From contig JAPPAV010000142.1 of assembly GCA_026705345.1 (NCBI GenBank), positions 1 to 64,000 of the forward strand: a DNA stretch of 64,000 bases. The letters run 5' to 3'. A program made the position numbers and the translations under genes. The stretch is from Gammaproteobacteria bacterium (GTDB lineage Bacteria; Pseudomonadota; Gammaproteobacteria; Pseudomonadales; Azotimanducaceae). Position 1 is the stretch's first letter; every line of letters starts with the position of its first letter. The notes beneath the pieces were generated by a model. It was not told the origin of the DNA. It made no database searches and saw only the letters and a list, made by a program, of their open reading frames with translations. Shown here one piece after another: positions 53,286 to 62,414 of the stretch.

Positions 53286-53379
53286 GGAAGAGCATCGTCT
53301 CCGGTGGGGCGCGCGGCCTTCAAAGCCGTTGGGACGCTCGATAGGCGTCCGGTGGGTTCGACTCCTACCTCTTCCGCCA
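53286..53379 (+). tRNA. selC: tRNA-Sec (anticodon TCA)
   Basis: 94 nt including an encoded CCA. The anticodon loop CTTCAAA (anticodon TCA) sits on stem GCGGC/GCCGT. The D-arm has GTCTCCGGTGGGGC, a long variable arm GGACGC/GCGTCC is present, and the T-loop is TTCGACT on stem GTGGG/CCTAC. The acceptor stem pairs GGAAGAG with CTCTTCC, then G and CCA. Escherichia coli selC is 95 nt with an 8+5 bp acceptor branch. Here the 3' strand is one nucleotide shorter and C8 has no partner, giving 7+5 (or 7+6). It serves selA and selB just upstream. The 3' end is the presumed attachment site of the adjacent integrase. Confidence 0.92.
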
Positions 53380-53400
53380 CCTTTTGATCCAATTAATTGT
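53355..53400. other. presumed attL junction of an island integrated at tRNA-Sec
   Basis: Position and integrase type suggest integration into the 3' end of tRNA-Sec: the integrase stop is at 53402, 22 bp after CCA, and the sequence turns AT-rich right after the tRNA (AATTAATTGTTTTATATG). A second copy of the tRNA 3' end (attR) was not seen in the window and should lie beyond 64000. Confidence 0.45.
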
Positions 53401-53401
53401 T

Positions 53402-54640
53402 TTATATGCAATTTTTTAATAAACGCGCCTTTGTTCCCCCTAACGTTCCCCCACCCGAATCCCGTGCCTGATTGAGATAGTCCGCCCAACCCTGCATTAG
53501 CACGGCACGTCGCCCGAACATCGTCGACCGCGCATACGCAGCCTCCGTACTGTCCTTCACAACGTGTGCGAGCGCCGCTTCTGCAACCTCGCGCGGTACC
53601 TGCGCGTATTCGCTGCACCAGTCACGGAAGCTCGATCGAAAACCGTGCGGAACGGCAGGCACACCAAGGTCCCGCAGCATCTTGCTCAGCGTGTTGTCCG
53701 ACAAGACCTTGCCAGTAGCGCTGGGAAACACGAGCCCGGAGCTATCCTTGACGTCGATCATCTCCTCAAGGACCTCCACCGTCCGGTCGGCGAGGGGTAC
53801 CCGATGCATCCTGCCGGACTTCGTGGCTGTCTCGGGCACCGTCCAGACACGCCCCTCCATGTCTACATCGTCCCACCGTGCGTTGCGCACTTCCCCACTA
53901 CGGCATGCAGTGAGGACCAGAAACTCGAAAGCCGCGATCGTAGAACGCCGGGATTTGCTCGCGCGAACCTTGGCAATGGCACCGGCGACCGCAGAGTGGG
54001 GCAGCGCTGCATGGTGCTTCCGCCTCCTGGCTTCGCGCATCGGAAGAGCCGCCTGCAGCACATCGCCCGCAGGGTTGTCCGTGCGGTAACCGCTGGCGAT
54101 CGCCCATTGCATTACGGCTCGGATACGCTGACGGACGCGCATCGCGGTCTCCCGCTTGACGTTCCAGATCGGCGTCAGACAGCGTAGGACGTCCGAGGTC
54201 TCGATAGCTGAGAGCTTCATCCCGCCGATGACGGGAAATGCGTACGCCGAGAGCGAATGCTCCCACTGCTGCCGTGACTTGACGGCGTTCCGCCAGGTCT
54301 CCGCATAGAGATCAATGACGGTAGCGGCCGCTTCGCGGAACGTCGGCTCCAGCACGCTCCGCCGGCGCGTCAATGGACTCTTGCCCCCCCGCACTAGCCG
54401 CCGGTTGTCTGCTACGGCCCGCCGGGCCTCTGCGAGTGAGACCAGTGGGTACGGACCCAAGCCGATGTCGCGGCGTCGACCGTCGACAGTAATGCGCTGC
54501 ACCCAGGTGCGTCGACCGGACGCCTTCACAAGCAAGAACAGGCCATCCCCGTCCCGGTATTTCCCGGGAGCTACCGCGTTGCGTAGCTTAGCGTTGGAGA
54601 GCCGTCTGCTTGATCGGTTCCGCGGTGCTTTCGGGTCCAT
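53402..54640 (-). CDS. P4-type tyrosine integrase
   Basis: 412 residues with an ATG behind AAGGAG. The N-terminal DUF4102-like arm-binding domain (PGKYRDGDGLFLLVKASGRR) is followed by a core-binding SAM-like domain and the catalytic domain with Arg247, Lys274, His332, Arg335, His359 and the nucleophile Tyr369, all present. This family integrates islands into tRNA 3' ends, and the gene abuts tRNA-Sec. It is transcribed toward the tRNA. It marks the left boundary of the island. Confidence 0.93.
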   Translation of the reverse strand: MDPKAPRNRSSRRLSNAKLRNAVAPGKYRDGDGLFLLVKASGRRTWVQRITVDGRRRDIGLGPYPLVSLAEARRAVADNRRLVRGGKSPLTRRRSVLEPTFREAAATVIDLYAETWRNAVKSRQQWEHSLSAYAFPVIGGMKLSAIETSDVLRCLTPIWNVKRETAMRVRQRIRAVMQWAIASGYRTDNPAGDVLQAALPMREARRRKHHAALPHSAVAGAIAKVRASKSRRSTIAAFEFLVLTACRSGEVRNARWDDVDMEGRVWTVPETATKSGRMHRVPLADRTVEVLEEMIDVKDSSGLVFPSATGKVLSDNTLSKMLRDLGVPAVPHGFRSSFRDWCSEYAQVPREVAEAALAHVVKDSTEAAYARSTMFGRRAVLMQGWADYLNQARDSGGGTLGGTKARLLKNCI

Positions 54641-55582
54641 CTCGCTCCTTCCGCGAAGACCGGTAGATCACGGCAGGAAGCGCGATGTCGTTCCCCCTAT
54701 TGGTCCCCCTATCGTAGTACACAACAGGGCCGCAACGGACCGTACGCGTCTCCGCGAGATCCGCGAATTGGGATCGCGGTCCACCCATCGACGAGGCCAC
54801 GCCTACCTACTTCCATCGGCCGCGCTGGCAGTTGCAGCGAATCACAGTCACCATACCACCGCGTCACCAAGGCGACATAAGGGAAGTGCTTAGCGCGCTG
54901 CTAAGAGTGATCGGGTGAACCCAGTTCGCCAAGGCGGCAGCCGGTTAACCCCAAACCCCTACGTGAGCGGCATTCCACCGCTGCCACGCACCGTTGGCCC
55001 GCCCGGACATTTTCAATTGTCAGAAACCGGACGTTTTTCGGCGGACATTGATACAGCCGACCCACGAGGGTTTGGTCACTTGGACGCCCCCGGCGGTCTG
55101 GCGTGGAGAGTTGCGCGCCGTCCCTGTCACCACGGTTGGCGCAAGAGGCGCAAGGGAACGTTCAGGTGTCTGGCCGGGCCGTGCGTCCATCCGTGACTCC
55201 TCCCACGCCGGGATGTCTTTTGGCCACCCGGGCGGCGACAGATCTCGATGGACCGCATGTGGCGCCGGGTCACGAAGCCGCAGACCAGAAAGTTGAGCAG
55301 ACCCGTTGGCGTCACTGGCCTAGAGGTCGATTTCGCCGCCTGTCACTACCCCTTTTCTGCTACCCGCTTCCTTTCACGGACGGGCGTAGTGACAGGCGGG
55401 AGCTTGACTCCGCTGTTTCCCTAAGCTCGACGACAGCCCCACAGAGCTTGCACCTCGGAACCAAGAGCCCCAACATTTCGCCACGTCCAATGAAGCGGCA
55501 AGACTCTTGTCCAATCTTCGCGACGCACCGGCAGTTCTGACAGAGGCCTAGCACCCACGACCTGACTTACAAGGCCAGCACG
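54641..55582. other. 942-bp gap without a supported gene
   Basis: Between the integrase start and the NACHT gene there is no open frame with recognisable protein features. It contains the upstream region of the integrase gene and an IS-end relic at 55003-55055. The AT/GC pattern is mixed and there are short CpG-rich stretches. The promoter of the downstream gene is presumably in the last 200 bp. Confidence 0.6.
55003..55055. mobile_element. relic of an IS21-type terminus
   Basis: CCGGACATTTTCAATTGTC at 55003 and the related CCGGACGTTTTTCGGCGGAC at 55028 are 25 bp apart, and the block ends in ATACA at 55051-55055. Repeated CCGGACATTTT blocks are typical of IS21-family multiple terminal repeats. 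The body should be to the left but no istA/istB remains. Confidence 0.4.
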
Positions 55583-58500
55583 ATGCCAAACGTTCCAATC
55601 GACCTCCTCGAGCCCCCAGATCGCGTCGTCGATACCTCCCCTGTTGTCAGTCGGCTGACCGAGTTGCCGTTCGAGAGGCTCTCTTGGCAGAACTTCGAGA
55701 AGCTAGTATTCCGGTTAGTCCTTAAAGAAGCGGACGTCGAGTATTGCGCACGCTATGGCCGCTCCGGCCAACGGCAGGAAGGAGTGGACGTCTATGGCCG
55801 CCTTAAAGGAGGCCGTTACACCTGTTGGCAGGCCAGGAATCGGAAGGCCATGTCCGCGACCGACATCGCGTCCGCTGTAAAAGACTTCTTGGACGGCGAG
55901 TGGTCCCCCAAGTCAGAGCGTTTCGTGCTCTCCACTCGAGCAGGCCTTGCCGATACCCAGCTACAAACCGCGATCGAGACGTGCGCCGACCAGTTGCGCA
56001 AGAAAAGCATAGTCTTCGAGGTGCTCGACGGCGTCCAGCTCACCGAAAGAGTCAGGGGTCACCCTGACATCATCGACGACTTCTTTGGGCGACCCTGGTT
56101 AGTCGCCTTTGCAGGCGAGGACGCCGCTGCCACGCTCGGGCGCCGCCTAGACGCGAACCGCATACTCACCCTTCGCGCCCGCCTCGCCGAGATCTACCAA
56201 GCGCGATTCAGCCACGTCGATCCGGGCATATCCCTGGATCCCGGTCGCGCGTCGGATTCCGACCTCCGTGACCGCTTCGTCCTGCCCGACGTCGAGCCCG
56301 CCGATCCGTTCGAGGAATCGGTTATTGAACGCGAAACGCCGCCCGACCCTGGGCCGGACGATGACCGCCAGTGGAACTTCCAGGAGGACGCCGAGTCTTG
56401 GCTACCCACGTATCGCGCTTCACCCCCTAGTCACCCTCCAGCTAAGCCTTCTGTTCCGCTTGACGAGTGGTTATTGGGAAATGAGCGATCACTATTGGTA
56501 TTTGGGTCGCCCGGGTCGGGCAAGAGCACCATACTACGCTGCTTGGCGCTCGACCTCGTCCAAACACCGAAGCTCTTCCCCAACGTCCTAGAGCGTATCG
56601 GCCAGCGCCTTCCTCTCCTCATCCCGTTCGCGCTCTGGACCCGTCTAGCCGCAAAGCAAGAACGCGAAGTCGGCATCGCGGACGTCATTCGCGAAACATT
56701 TGGGGCGTTCGTGCCAGCGGATGAACTCCACGATACGTTCATCGAAGCCCTTTCCGATAAGAGACTCCTCCTCCTGATCGACGGCGTGGACGAATACAGC
56801 GACGAACAGGCAGCCCGCACAACCCTCGCTACCATCGAGTCGTTCGTGCGCACGCACGACGTGTACACCGTCCTGACCGCCCGCCCAGCGGGGTTGCGGC
56901 GACTCGGGCCGATTACAGGCTTCTGGACGACAGCAAGGCTCGCGGAGCTCACCCGATCCCAGCAACGCGATCTTGCGAGTAGATTGCTTGCGCCTCAGGA
57001 CACTGCCGACGGTCCCGGTGCCTTGCGCGTTGAACAGTTCTTCGACCAGTTGGAAGCCGCCGGTCGCCTACAAACCCTCGCCGGGAACCCGCTCCTCCTT
57101 TACGGGCTCCTGTCCGTTGCCGTGCGTCAGATCATCCTCCCCAAAACAAGGTTCCTCTTGTTTCAGCAGCTAACGGACATCCTATTGGACGTGCATCCCA
57201 ATCGACGCGCCACTGCCGCCTCCGAGGTTCGATCCGCAGCGAGGATGTTCGCGACAGACGACGTCAGGCGCGGCGCCCTCTGCAAACTCGCCTTCGATGT
57301 TCAACTCCGGGGAACGGACGCGGGCATAGACCGGAATGACGCCCGTTCAATCATTGAAGACTTCCTCAGGGACCCGGAAGGGCCCGGCTGGACACGCGAC
57401 AAGGCGCGCCTCGCCGCGCGAGAGTTGGTCAACGTCGACGCCGAGACTTCTGGTCTCCTAGTCGAGGGCGGGCCCAACGAGATAGCGTTCTGCCACCCTG
57501 CTTTTCGTGAACACTTGGCCGGCCTTGAACTCGAAAGCTGGCCGCTCAGCCAGCAAGCAGACTTTGTGTCGTCCCACGCCGACGAGCCCCGTTGGCGCGC
57601 CGCGATTATCACGCTCGTCCAGTCGTTCAACCGGAGGACCGACGTCGAGCGTATTCTCAATTCGATCCAAGGTTCGACCGAGCACGCCTCAATCTCGGTT
57701 GACCGACAGCTCCTCCTCGCCGACTGCGCGTTCGCCGCAGGTCCTTTGTGCGGGACAATCGGTCGTCAAGTCTCTCTCGCCGCCCTCGACCGGGTCGAGA
57801 CCAGCACAAACGAGGCCGAACGGCGTGAACTCCTGGGACTGGCCTTAGATGGTCCCCGAGCCGGCCCGATTGGCGAGGAAATCGTTAGGCGCATTCGCAC
57901 CTGGTGGCCCAATATCGTGCACTGGCAGGATTCCCTCTACACGCAACTCGGTCGCTGGGAGCCGTCAGCCCGGCTCGCCCGAACATTGGAACGAGCACTG
58001 CACGCGGACGATTGCCAAATCTCGGCCGCGACCGGACTCGCCACAGCATTCGCAGGCGACCCGGAAGTCGGGAACCGCCTGGAAACGCTGATCCGCACGT
58101 CGACGGACCCGTCGGTTACCGCTGCTGCGCTCCACGCCGTGAGTCAGGGCTGGCCGAACACCCGCGGTCTGGACGATTGGCTCCATGCGGCCCAACGCTC
58201 GCCTAGCGTCCACGTGCGTAGTGTCGCCGCTCTCGCACTGTGCCGCCTCGGACAGCGGGGCGACGCCACGAAACACTCGCTGCTCCACGCATTGAGCGCC
58301 GTTTGGAGCCGGTTTCGGTCGAGCCTCCAACCCGAGATTGTTGACGCGCTGGTTACTCATTGGGCTCATGACGAAGAAATACAGAACGCCTGTTGGGAGG
58401 CAATCGGCCACCGCAGCCCTCGAGAGTACGACGTCGGACCAGACACAGCCCGACTCATCCTGATGAGAATCCACGAACACGACCCTCGAGTCGCACCCTG

Positions 58501-60466
58501 GATCCAACACCAAGTCCAGTCCGAAGAGCCCCTAATGTTCGGCGTCATGGCAGACGACATAGCTCTTCTAGAGCCGGTTCTTGCTGCACAGCCAGCGATC
58601 AAGGACGCCCTGAACTCCAGGTTCGGAGAAGGAAAGGCCTCAGCCCTCGACTATCGAGCCGCACAGATGGCAGCCATCCTGAAAACGCCAACAGCCAAGC
58701 GCGCCATGCTGAAGCAACTGGACGAATCCGAGCACTATCCCTCCTGGCCAGTGTGGAGCTTGCTAAGAGGCTGGGGCATGGGCGACCCCGAAGTTGCCAA
58801 CGCGCTCGGGCCACTCGCGAGAGCGTCCCCTGAAACGAGGCAGCACATCGCCCACCACATCCCGGCCATCGTCGGCTCGCCAGTCGAAAGCTACTCCCGT
58901 TTAATGGAGATCTGCCATCTTTCTAGCGTCTCTCGGCCTGACTTTCTCATAACGGGATTCTCGGCCCTCGACGATGTCGACGATGCGGCGGTCGTAACCG
59001 CTGTTCTCCCTCACGTCGAGACGCCTCGCCCCTTTGCAAGCGGCCAAGATGCACTGATTGGCCGGTTCCATGCGGACCCACGCGTTCGACACCTCGCCAT
59101 TCAAACCCTACGGGCACCATCCCCGCCTCTACCCCTAATCGCGATGGTCTACGCCAAGGATCGGGAAATAGCCTCCCTAGTGTTGGACCGCGCAGCGCCC
59201 CTGCCGACCGTCCTCCGCCGTTACATAGCGCAACGAGCGTCCCAGCGCTTGGACGACGAGCCGCTGACCCGGGTCTTGGACGAATCCGACCTAGAGACCG
59301 ACACACACGCCATGTGTCAGGCAACAATCGGACTATCCCTCGCCGCTCTCGCTTCTCCAAGCCGCGCTGACACGAGAGTCGAAGAACTCGGCACCCAACT
59401 TTGCTCGATCGGCCCTGCCATGGACGAGCGTCGATCGGCAGCCTTCGCCGGCCTCGTGGCTCTCGGCCGGATGGACGTTTTCGCCGCAGCCACAGAGGAG
59501 AACAACAAACCTCTCAAGATCGGGCTTGTCAGCATTCTCAACGACTTCACGCCCGCCGTTGCGATAGCAGCCGAACACTGGGACGAGCTCGAAGATCTAA
59601 TCGGTACAACCGAACTCGTCGAGCGTCTCACCCATTGGGGCGGAGGGACTGCCGGCTTCTGGCGGGCGTTCGCACCGCACGTGCGGCGCTCCTCCCGTCT
59701 GGAATCCGCGTTTCTCACATACTGCGGCGATCCATCTGCCGAACTGTCTGCCCCAGCGCTAAGTGCGCTCTCGCAGCTGCGGCCCCGTAGCTCGCTGTTG
59801 CTAGACTCGTGCGTTCGAGTCCTTGCAGGAGCAGGGGGCCGCCAAACTGCTGACGCATTGGAGACCGAGCACTCCGCCGTGCTGGCGTCCAAATGCTTGG
59901 CGATGAACTTTGCAGACGACCAGGCCGCTATTGCCGCCCTCGTCGCGGCGTGCGAGCACCCACGAGGAAGTGGCGGTGCGCTTGTCGGCTTGGCATCACG
60001 TTGGCCAGAGCACGACATCGTTGTCCAAGAGTGGCAGACACTCTCCAAACAGCCACCCTGGTCCAACTTGCTCTCGTGCGCCCAAGCATGGCTACTCAGC
60101 GCGCATGCCCCCGTCGACCGTTTCGTCGCCTCTCTTGCCCGCTTCGCAACACGCGGTCAGCCGAGCCCATGGGACTTCGCCGAGGAAGTCCTGGCCGCCT
60201 TCCAGGCGCGCTTGGAACGCGATCCAGAAGTCAGGTCGGGCGTTCTGCAACTCGCACAGAACCGAGACGAACCTAGCATTCGCACGTCTTCGGTGCGCCT
60301 ACTCGCCACGGTCTCCCCGAAACAGGTCCGCAGCTTGGCGGACGAATTCCTTTCGACTGAACTGGACCGGACTGGTCCCCCGAGATTTGCCCTGGATCTC
60401 CTAACCAATCGCATACGACCCGCGAGGGACCTATTGCGCGAAGCCGTTCGGAGTGCCCCCGATTGA
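55583..60466 (+). CDS. restriction-endonuclease-like / NACHT NTPase / HEAT-repeat protein, candidate NLR-like defence protein
   Basis: 1627 residues, ATG behind AAGG. Residues about 30-180 resemble an Mrr-type PD-(D/E)xK nuclease: WQNFEKLVFRLV, then EGVDVYGRL (Asp69) and WQARN (Gln83-x-Arg85, where Mrr enzymes have Gln-x-Lys). A linker leads to a NACHT/STAND NTPase: Walker A GSPGSGKST with Lys314, and Walker B LLLLIDGVDE (Asp400, Asp403, Glu404). The remaining 900 or so residues are helical HEAT/ARM-like repeats (for example SVHVRSVAALALCRLGQRGD), the expected sensor. The effector-NTPase-sensor layout matches bacterial NLR-like (bNACHT/Avs-like) anti-phage proteins. It lies in the tRNA-Sec island. 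Base composition is lower in GC than the core genes. The trigger is unknown, and the Lys-to-Arg change questions nuclease activity. Confidence 0.8.
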   Translation: MPNVPIDLLEPPDRVVDTSPVVSRLTELPFERLSWQNFEKLVFRLVLKEADVEYCARYGRSGQRQEGVDVYGRLKGGRYTCWQARNRKAMSATDIASAVKDFLDGEWSPKSERFVLSTRAGLADTQLQTAIETCADQLRKKSIVFEVLDGVQLTERVRGHPDIIDDFFGRPWLVAFAGEDAAATLGRRLDANRILTLRARLAEIYQARFSHVDPGISLDPGRASDSDLRDRFVLPDVEPADPFEESVIERETPPDPGPDDDRQWNFQEDAESWLPTYRASPPSHPPAKPSVPLDEWLLGNERSLLVFGSPGSGKSTILRCLALDLVQTPKLFPNVLERIGQRLPLLIPFALWTRLAAKQEREVGIADVIRETFGAFVPADELHDTFIEALSDKRLLLLIDGVDEYSDEQAARTTLATIESFVRTHDVYTVLTARPAGLRRLGPITGFWTTARLAELTRSQQRDLASRLLAPQDTADGPGALRVEQFFDQLEAAGRLQTLAGNPLLLYGLLSVAVRQIILPKTRFLLFQQLTDILLDVHPNRRATAASEVRSAARMFATDDVRRGALCKLAFDVQLRGTDAGIDRNDARSIIEDFLRDPEGPGWTRDKARLAARELVNVDAETSGLLVEGGPNEIAFCHPAFREHLAGLELESWPLSQQADFVSSHADEPRWRAAIITLVQSFNRRTDVERILNSIQGSTEHASISVDRQLLLADCAFAAGPLCGTIGRQVSLAALDRVETSTNEAERRELLGLALDGPRAGPIGEEIVRRIRTWWPNIVHWQDSLYTQLGRWEPSARLARTLERALHADDCQISAATGLATAFAGDPEVGNRLETLIRTSTDPSVTAAALHAVSQGWPNTRGLDDWLHAAQRSPSVHVRSVAALALCRLGQRGDATKHSLLHALSAVWSRFRSSLQPEIVDALVTHWAHDEEIQNACWEAIGHRSPREYDVGPDTARLILMRIHEHDPRVAPWIQHQVQSEEPLMFGVMADDIALLEPVLAAQPAIKDALNSRFGEGKASALDYRAAQMAAILKTPTAKRAMLKQLDESEHYPSWPVWSLLRGWGMGDPEVANALGPLARASPETRQHIAHHIPAIVGSPVESYSRLMEICHLSSVSRPDFLITGFSALDDVDDAAVVTAVLPHVETPRPFASGQDALIGRFHADPRVRHLAIQTLRAPSPPLPLIAMVYAKDREIASLVLDRAAPLPTVLRRYIAQRASQRLDDEPLTRVLDESDLETDTHAMCQATIGLSLAALASPSRADTRVEELGTQLCSIGPAMDERRSAAFAGLVALGRMDVFAAATEENNKPLKIGLVSILNDFTPAVAIAAEHWDELEDLIGTTELVERLTHWGGGTAGFWRAFAPHVRRSSRLESAFLTYCGDPSAELSAPALSALSQLRPRSSLLLDSCVRVLAGAGGRQTADALETEHSAVLASKCLAMNFADDQAAIAALVAACEHPRGSGGALVGLASRWPEHDIVVQEWQTLSKQPPWSNLLSCAQAWLLSAHAPVDRFVASLARFATRGQPSPWDFAEEVLAAFQARLERDPEVRSGVLQLAQNRDEPSIRTSSVRLLATVSPKQVRSLADEFLSTELDRTGPPRFALDLLTNRIRPARDLLREAVRSAPD

Positions 60467-60689
60467 GCCAGGCCGCAACCGCATGCCCCTTCCCACCGAC
60501 TGGCCCATACCGACCAGTGCGCTTCCCGGCTCTCCCCCTGCGATACGACATCTACCGGGTCTACGGCCACAGCGGCGAGAACAAGCAGGGCTAGTTCGAG
60601 GATCACGCGTCCCCCACGCCTTCAGAGTCGACCTCGAGAACAACCCGTCGTCCGCCAGCGTCACCGGCGGCGCTCCGGCGGGCCAACCG

Positions 60690-61259
60690 TCATAGCCTGC
60701 GCGGCGCCTGCCGTTCGTGGAATTGCGGGAGGGCCAGCGTCACCCCGACCCTGTCCAGCGTCCTCGGCGGGAGCCGCGCGCCGCGAAGCAAACGGCGGTA
60801 GGCCGGTGACAGTCCCTTCCCCCTGTCGGCCACCAGCACTTGGCCCCGCTCGTCGAACGTGAACAACCCTGCGTCGAAGAGACGGTGCAGGTCCGCCCTG
60901 AGCGCGATGCCGTTGCAGGGCATGTCGTTCTCCCCGTTCTTGGCCGGTACGAGGTGTGCGGCCTCGAGCGCGGCCACCGAACCGTCCCCCGTCACGACGC
61001 ACTCGTGCCCGTCGCAGTCGAGGACGATGCGCGTGAACCGCCCCTACCGCCTCGAGCGCAGATACCCGACGACGGGCCTTGCGTGGCTCCTGCCCACGTC
61101 GAACGCAAGCCAGCGGAGCTCCCAGGGCTTCGTCCCGCTGGTACTCTCCCAGCGGCATTTGCCCTCCACGACCGGTTTGGCAGTCGCCTCGTCGACGGCA
61201 ATGACACCGAGTTCGAAGCCGGCCAGCTCGATCGAGAATGGCAGACCGCGCCGGAGCAC
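60690..61259 (-). pseudogene. HNH endonuclease gene interrupted by an in-frame TAG
   Basis: The frame opens with GTG at 61259, 15 bp after the methyltransferase stop, and runs 189 codons to TGA at 60690, but codon 72 (61046-61044) is TAG. Before it, ELAGFELGVIAVDEATAKPV and WELRWLAFDVGRSHARPVVG look like a coherent N-domain. After it, RIVLDCDGHECVVTG, LEAAHLVPAKNGENDMPCNG and IALRADLHRLFDAGLFTFD form an HNH_2-type nuclease domain. A single C-to-T change of CAG would create the stop. The position beside an adenine methyltransferase suggests the restriction half of a restriction-modification pair. TAG is used as a normal stop in other genes here, so recoding is not supported. Confidence 0.75.
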
Positions 61260-61274
61260 GCTTAGAAACCAGCC

Positions 61275-62414
61275 TTATGCCCTCAACACTAGGATCATCT
61301 CCCTTGCCTCTTTCCTCGCGGCACGGATGGTCGCATTGCCTCCCAGCGTGCTGAAGCTAGACTTCGCCGTGCGCCGCAACACGTGGAAGAACTCCCTCGC
61401 TGTATCTTCTATCCACTCGCCAGACACTCCGTTGCTACACTCCCCCAGCGGGAAAGTCAGAACGACCTTGCAACCTCGTTGAGACAGGCGCATAAGCAGT
61501 TCACTGATCGCCGCCCGAGATTTCGTGCGCTGGCTGTAGAGCGAACGTGGCCGCTCCTCCCGAGAGGGATATCTGCCCGTACCCCTGACCTCGCCACACC
61601 AACCCCGCGCCACCGTTTCAAGTACGTGATAGAAGCGACTGTACTGGACTGCGGAATACGGCGGATCCACAAACGCCACATCCGTCGCCCGAAGACAACC
61701 AGCGATCTCGTTCGCGTCGCCCACTACGGTCGTTCCGCGCCGTTTGACCGAAAGCGGAGCAATCCGCCTCAACGCAACGGTCGCCGCTTGAAACGCGTCC
61801 CGCGACCATGCCTCGAGCAGGTACTTCGACGCCGTTTCCGTCGCCTTGAAGGGTTGGGCCGTGTGACCCGGTGCTGCGGCGCACCGGCTAGCCGCTACGA
61901 TGGCCGACGCAAGACAAACATCCCGCGCCTCGGGGGCCTCCGGTAGCACAGCCAACATCGCGTCCAGGGACAATGCTTGCATGGGGCTGAAATAGTGACC
62001 TCCATAACGGCTGGTCACGAGCAGTTCGTCGTCCTCTTTCCAGCTCTGGCACAGTCTCTGGGCCCGCCGGTGCCACGCAGAGTCCTTCCCGCGTCTGCGT
62101 TCCAACTGCGCCGCGTCCGCCCACGCCGCGTGTTCCCGCCGCCAAGCTCTTGCTTCCTCAAGCCAACCTCGTTCGAAAATCAGCGACTCAAGAGGCCTAT
62201 TGCGCGCGAGTACCGCGCGTGCCAACACCACCGCGAACTGCTGCAGGTCGCACGCCAACACCTCCCTGCCGAGTTCCGCCGCCGCGAACCAAGACACCGC
62301 CGCACTTCCACAGAACAAGTCGACGACTCTCTCACCTGCCCTTGACTCCTCTTCAATGACGTCGCCCAGACCGTTGAGTAGCAGCGATCGTTTCGAACCC
62401 ATGAATTTGATCAA
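61275..62414 (-). CDS. D12-class N6-adenine DNA methyltransferase
   Basis: 379 residues from the TTG at 62414, chosen because GGAGG lies 5 bp upstream and it starts two residues before the conserved FMGSKRSLL (motif X); the open frame continues 60 codons upstream without family features. The SAM motif I is VVDLFCGSAAVSW (about 28-40) and motif IV is DPPYSAVQYSRFY (about residue 248), with an inserted basic helical target-recognition region between them. It methylates adenine in an unknown site. It is in one transcript with the downstream HNH gene. Confidence 0.87.
   Translation of the reverse strand: MIKFMGSKRSLLLNGLGDVIEEESRAGERVVDLFCGSAAVSWFAAAELGREVLACDLQQFAVVLARAVLARNRPLESLIFERGWLEEARAWRREHAAWADAAQLERRRGKDSAWHRRAQRLCQSWKEDDELLVTSRYGGHYFSPMQALSLDAMLAVLPEAPEARDVCLASAIVAASRCAAAPGHTAQPFKATETASKYLLEAWSRDAFQAATVALRRIAPLSVKRRGTTVVGDANEIAGCLRATDVAFVDPPYSAVQYSRFYHVLETVARGWCGEVRGTGRYPSREERPRSLYSQRTKSRAAISELLMRLSQRGCKVVLTFPLGECSNGVSGEWIEDTAREFFHVLRRTAKSSFSTLGGNATIRAARKEAREMILVLRA

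Noticed and set aside
55103-55540. Open frame of 145 codons upstream of the NACHT gene
   Set aside because: Composition is random-like, there is no ribosome-binding site or homology signal, and it partly overlaps the IS-end relic region.
61044-61046. In-frame TAG as pyrrolysine
   Set aside because: No pyl genes are seen, and sucD, the SNF2 gene and the DGQHR gene use TAG as an ordinary stop.
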